Source: Blastopirellula retiformator (GTDB lineage: Bacteria; Planctomycetota; Planctomycetia; Pirellulales; Pirellulaceae). Taken from it: a stretch of DNA of 64,000 nucleotides. The DNA is taken from the NCBI RefSeq assembly GCF_007859755.1, contig NZ_SJPF01000005.1, positions 1-64,000 on the forward strand. Direction: 5' to 3'. The notes below the pieces were generated by a model. That model saw only the letters and a list, made by a program, of their open reading frames with translations. It ran no database searches and was not told the origin of the DNA. Every line of letters begins with the position of its first letter. Position 1 is the stretch's first letter. Position numbers and translations under genes: made by a program. Shown in pieces: positions 61,452 to 64,000 of the stretch.

Positions 61452-63653
61452 ATGTATATCCAGCTCATTAGTCTTCATGGGCTTATTCGCGGCGCCAACG
61501 TAGAAATGGGACGCGATGCGGACACCGGAGGCCAAGTAAGATACGTGCTGGAATTGGCGACCAACCTGGCAAAGATGCCGGGAATTGACGGGGTCGATCT
61601 CTTTACCCGCCGAATCAAAGACAAACGAGTTTCCAAGGATTACTCGGAACCGATCGAAGAACTGGGCCCCAATTGCCGCTTGGTTCGTCTGCCTTGCGGC
61701 CCCGGCCGTTATCATCGCAAAGAGAAACTTTGGCCCTACGTCGATGAGTTCGTCGACGCGATGATCACCTTCACGCGGAGAGAAGGGAAGACGCCGGCGC
61801 TGGTCCACGGACATTACGCCGACGCCGGTTACATCGCCAAGGAAGTCGCTTCGGTCTTCGACGTTCCCTTCGTCTTCACCGGTCACTCGCTGGGCAAGCC
61901 CAAGCTAGAGTACCTGACCTCGGAAGGTTGGACTCGCGAAGAGGTCGACAAAGAGTTGGCGATGGAGCATCGCATTCAAGTCGAGCAAGACTGTCTCTCG
62001 GTCGCCGATCTGGTGATCACCAGCACCCGGCATGAGCGCGACCAGCAGTACGCCGGCTACTTCAAAGAAGAGGACCTCAACTTCAAGGTGATCCCGCCGG
62101 GCACCGACCTGGAACGCTTCTTCCCCTATTACGACTACGAACTGAGCAGCAACTCGATTGATGAGCAGTTCAAGCAGGCCCGGATGCGGATGACGCGTGA
62201 GTTGGGGCGGTTCCACTTCGCCTCGGACCGGCCGTTGATTCTCGCTCTGTGCCGGCCGGATCGCCGCAAGAACATCAACGCGCTGATTCGCGCCTATGGC
62301 GAGAGCAAAGAGCTGCAAGCGATCGCCAACCTGGCGGTCTTCGCCGGCATTCGCGAAGACATCGAGTCGATGCCGGAGAACGAGCAAAAGGTTTTGAATG
62401 ACATGTTGCTGGCGATGGATCGTTACGATCTGTACGGCAAGATGGCGATTCCGAAGAACCACAGCTCCGAGTTCGACGTGCCGGAACTGTATCGGCTTGC
62501 TGCGTCAAGCCGCGGCATCTTCGTCAACAGCGCCTTCATCGAACTGTTTGGTCTCACGTCGATCGAATCGTCTGCGACCGGTTTGCCGTTTGTCGCCACG
62601 AAGGAAGGCGGCCCGCAAGATATCGCCGAAAACTGCAAGAGCGGTTATGCCGTCGACGTGACCGACTCGAAGGCGCTGACCGGCGCGATGCTGAAGCTGC
62701 TGACCGATCACGATCAGTGGGACGAGTTCTCGGCCAACGGCGTTAACCTGGTCCGCGAACTTTACTCGTGGGAAACGCACTGCGAGCACTATGTCGAAGC
62801 GATTCAAGAGATCATTTCGGCGCCATCGCGAACCCCTTCGGCAGTCGGCAAGCCTGCGGTCGGCCCGCGCATGGTCAATGTTGAGCGGCTCTTGATCACC
62901 GATATCGACAACACGCTGTTGGGAGATGACGAAGCGCTGGCTCAGCTGAAGCAGGTGCTAAAGGACAATAAGTCGCGGATCGGTTTCGGCGTCGCCTCGG
63001 GACGGGCTTTGGAACTGGTCGATGAGGTCTTAGAGAAGCATGGCATCCACGATATCGATGTGATCATCAGCTCGGTTGGCGCCGAGATCTACTACGGCCC
63101 TGATCGGGTGCCGGTCAAAGGTTGGGGCGCCCACCTTCGCTCGCGCTGGAAGCCGGAACGCGTTCACGCTGCCCTCGACGGTCTGCCGTTCCTGCATTTG
63201 CAGCCTGAGTCGCATGCTCAGCGAGAGTTCAAGATCAGCTACTCGCTCGATGATTCGCTACCGCCGAAAGAGGCGCTGCCGCTGATTCGCGACGCCTTGT
63301 CGCAAACCGGCGTCGCCCACTCTTTGATCTTCTCGCACGGACGTTTTCTCGACATCCTGCCGCATCGCGCCTCGAAGGGAAAAGCGATTCGCTATCTCTC
63401 CTCGAAGTGGAATATTCCGCTGACGAATATCGCGACCGCGGGCGACTCGGGGAACGACCTCGACATGCTGACGGGCGAAACCGCCGGCATCGTGGTCGGC
63501 AACTACGATCCGGAACTGGAGAAGCTGAAAGAGAGCAAGTCGTCGCGCGTCTACTTCGCCGAAGCTCATTGTGCCGGCGGAATCCTAGAAGGCTTGGAGC
63601 ATTACGGTTTCATTGGGTCGCCGCGGGCTCACTTGCGGGCGGTTGGCGCTTAG
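61452..63653 (+). CDS. Sucrose-phosphate synthase fused to sucrose-phosphatase-like domain
   Basis: The product is 733 aa. The N-terminal 460 residues are a GT4 glycosyltransferase of the sucrose synthase type: LISLHGLIRG, GRDADTGGQVRYVLELA, LVHGHYADAGYIAKEVA, VIPPGTDLERF and the EX7E motif E364/E372 in IELFGLTSIE. The C-terminal 260 residues are a HAD phosphatase with DIDNTLL (D484, D486) and GDSGNDLDML, as in plant and cyanobacterial sucrose-phosphatase. It would make sucrose-6-phosphate from UDP-glucose and fructose-6-phosphate and remove the phosphate. GGAG precedes the ATG. Its stop TAG lies at the boundary with repeat copy C. Confidence 0.93.
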   Translation: MYIQLISLHGLIRGANVEMGRDADTGGQVRYVLELATNLAKMPGIDGVDLFTRRIKDKRVSKDYSEPIEELGPNCRLVRLPCGPGRYHRKEKLWPYVDEFVDAMITFTRREGKTPALVHGHYADAGYIAKEVASVFDVPFVFTGHSLGKPKLEYLTSEGWTREEVDKELAMEHRIQVEQDCLSVADLVITSTRHERDQQYAGYFKEEDLNFKVIPPGTDLERFFPYYDYELSSNSIDEQFKQARMRMTRELGRFHFASDRPLILALCRPDRRKNINALIRAYGESKELQAIANLAVFAGIREDIESMPENEQKVLNDMLLAMDRYDLYGKMAIPKNHSSEFDVPELYRLAASSRGIFVNSAFIELFGLTSIESSATGLPFVATKEGGPQDIAENCKSGYAVDVTDSKALTGAMLKLLTDHDQWDEFSANGVNLVRELYSWETHCEHYVEAIQEIISAPSRTPSAVGKPAVGPRMVNVERLLITDIDNTLLGDDEALAQLKQVLKDNKSRIGFGVASGRALELVDEVLEKHGIHDIDVIISSVGAEIYYGPDRVPVKGWGAHLRSRWKPERVHAALDGLPFLHLQPESHAQREFKISYSLDDSLPPKEALPLIRDALSQTGVAHSLIFSHGRFLDILPHRASKGKAIRYLSSKWNIPLTNIATAGDSGNDLDMLTGETAGIVVGNYDPELEKLKESKSSRVYFAEAHCAGGILEGLEHYGFIGSPRAHLRAVGA

Positions 63654-63803
63654 CAGTCCGTTGATTTTCTCGACGGACTGCGTGATCGCATGGATGCGAT
63701 CCCAAAATAGCGACGTAAGTCGTTATTTTGCGAGCCGCGAAGAGCTACGCTCTGAGCCTGGCGAGGTTGGAAAATGCCACGATGGCATTTTTCAACAGGC
63801 AGT
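63653..63803 (+). mobile_element. 151-bp multi-hairpin element, copy C (MITE candidate)
   Basis: Direct copy of the element at 41801, with core 63654-63802. TA flanks it at 63651-63652 and 63804-63805. The first TA belongs to the stop codon of the sucrose-phosphate synthase gene. Confidence 0.85.
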
Positions 63804-63812
63804 TAGTTCAAC

Positions 63813-64000
63813 TTATAGATCCGGCAACTCAAAGTCATCCTCCTGATCCAAGGACGAGAGGAGATCATCCGCTTCGGCGGAGTAGCTCTCCTCGGTTAGG
63901 CTCAGATCCTGGGCGATTTGATCCCCCCAGGCGTCCATCGCTTCGACGATCGACGGCATCGAGAGTTGCTCGTTTTCCCCCAGCTGCGAAGCCGCGATAT
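63813..64000 (-). CDS. Partial protein, acidic C-terminus (runs off the window)
   Basis: A minus-strand frame enters from beyond 64000 and stops at 63813. About 62 residues are visible: a helical, acidic stretch (IVEAMDAWGDQIAQDLSL) ending DDLLSSLDQEDDFELPDL. No family is recognised. The frame is long relative to chance, has no competing frame and ends just beyond repeat copy C. Confidence 0.55.
   Translation of the reverse strand, partial: IAASQLGENEQLSMPSIVEAMDAWGDQIAQDLSLTEESYSAEADDLLSSLDQEDDFELPDL

Overview
The window is a stretch of chromosome from a planctomycete, most likely of the Pirellulaceae (Blastopirellula/Rhodopirellula type). The support is a moderately GC-rich sequence carrying families that are typical of or restricted to that phylum: a DUF1559 prepilin-like protein with its small lipoprotein partner, a DUF1598 protein, a TIGR03067 protein, a secreted sulfatase, several PQQ-type beta-propeller proteins, a free-standing RNA polymerase alpha-CTD protein and secreted cysteine/proline repeat proteins. 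No rRNA, tRNA or CRISPR array was seen.

Layout. 1-10.7 kb is core and housekeeping: cupin, TPR protein, sulfatase with a small membrane protein, zinc-ribbon protein, methionine aminopeptidase, leucyl-tRNA synthetase, inorganic pyrophosphatase and ADP-glucose pyrophosphorylase. 10.7-14.4 kb is an accessory patch: TIGR03067 and DUF6933 genes, a complete IS256-family element with terminal inverted repeats and an 8-bp target duplication, and a decayed integrase-type transposase. 14.4-25.9 kb holds a pseudokinase-like membrane protein, a DinB/epimerase pair, an HD-GYP regulator, a YgfZ/LarA-like pair, a large lipoprotein and an Hpt protein. 26-40 kb holds two loci for secreted Cys-rich repeat proteins, each closed by a strong terminator. 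Between them lie a DUF1598 protein, a SUKH-like protein, ApbE, a c'-type cytochrome, a ClpP-like protein and a KAP-like membrane NTPase. 40-46.6 kb holds an HTTM membrane protein, a sugar-phosphate isomerase-like protein, a RepA-like ATPase wrapped in palindromic repeats, and a PolX/PHP DNA polymerase. 46.8-52.1 kb holds a proline/glutamine-rich secreted protein, a three-gene membrane/arrestin-like/ATPase operon and a propeller protein. 52.1-64 kb holds the alpha-CTD protein, a PcrA/UvrD helicase, an OYE-family oxidoreductase, the DUF1559 locus, a membrane-anchored propeller protein, two MarR regulators and a sucrose-phosphate synthase/phosphatase fusion.

Genes that plausibly work together: glgC and the sucrose-phosphate synthase both consume sugar nucleotides for storage or compatible solutes, and ppa next to glgC and leuS would remove the pyrophosphate both produce. 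The Hpt and HD-GYP proteins point to local signalling. The DinB/epimerase and larA-like/ygfZ pairs overlap by one and four bases.

The most notable unexplained structure is a 151-bp element present three times (41801, 56516, 63653). It folds as about five successive hairpins and is flanked by TA on both sides in every copy, so it looks like a TA-targeting miniature transposable element. Also notable are the free-standing alpha-CTD with every DNA-contact residue at the E. coli spacing, the two Cys-repeat loci, the KAP-like NTPase, and a perfect 16-bp palindrome upstream of a marR gene.
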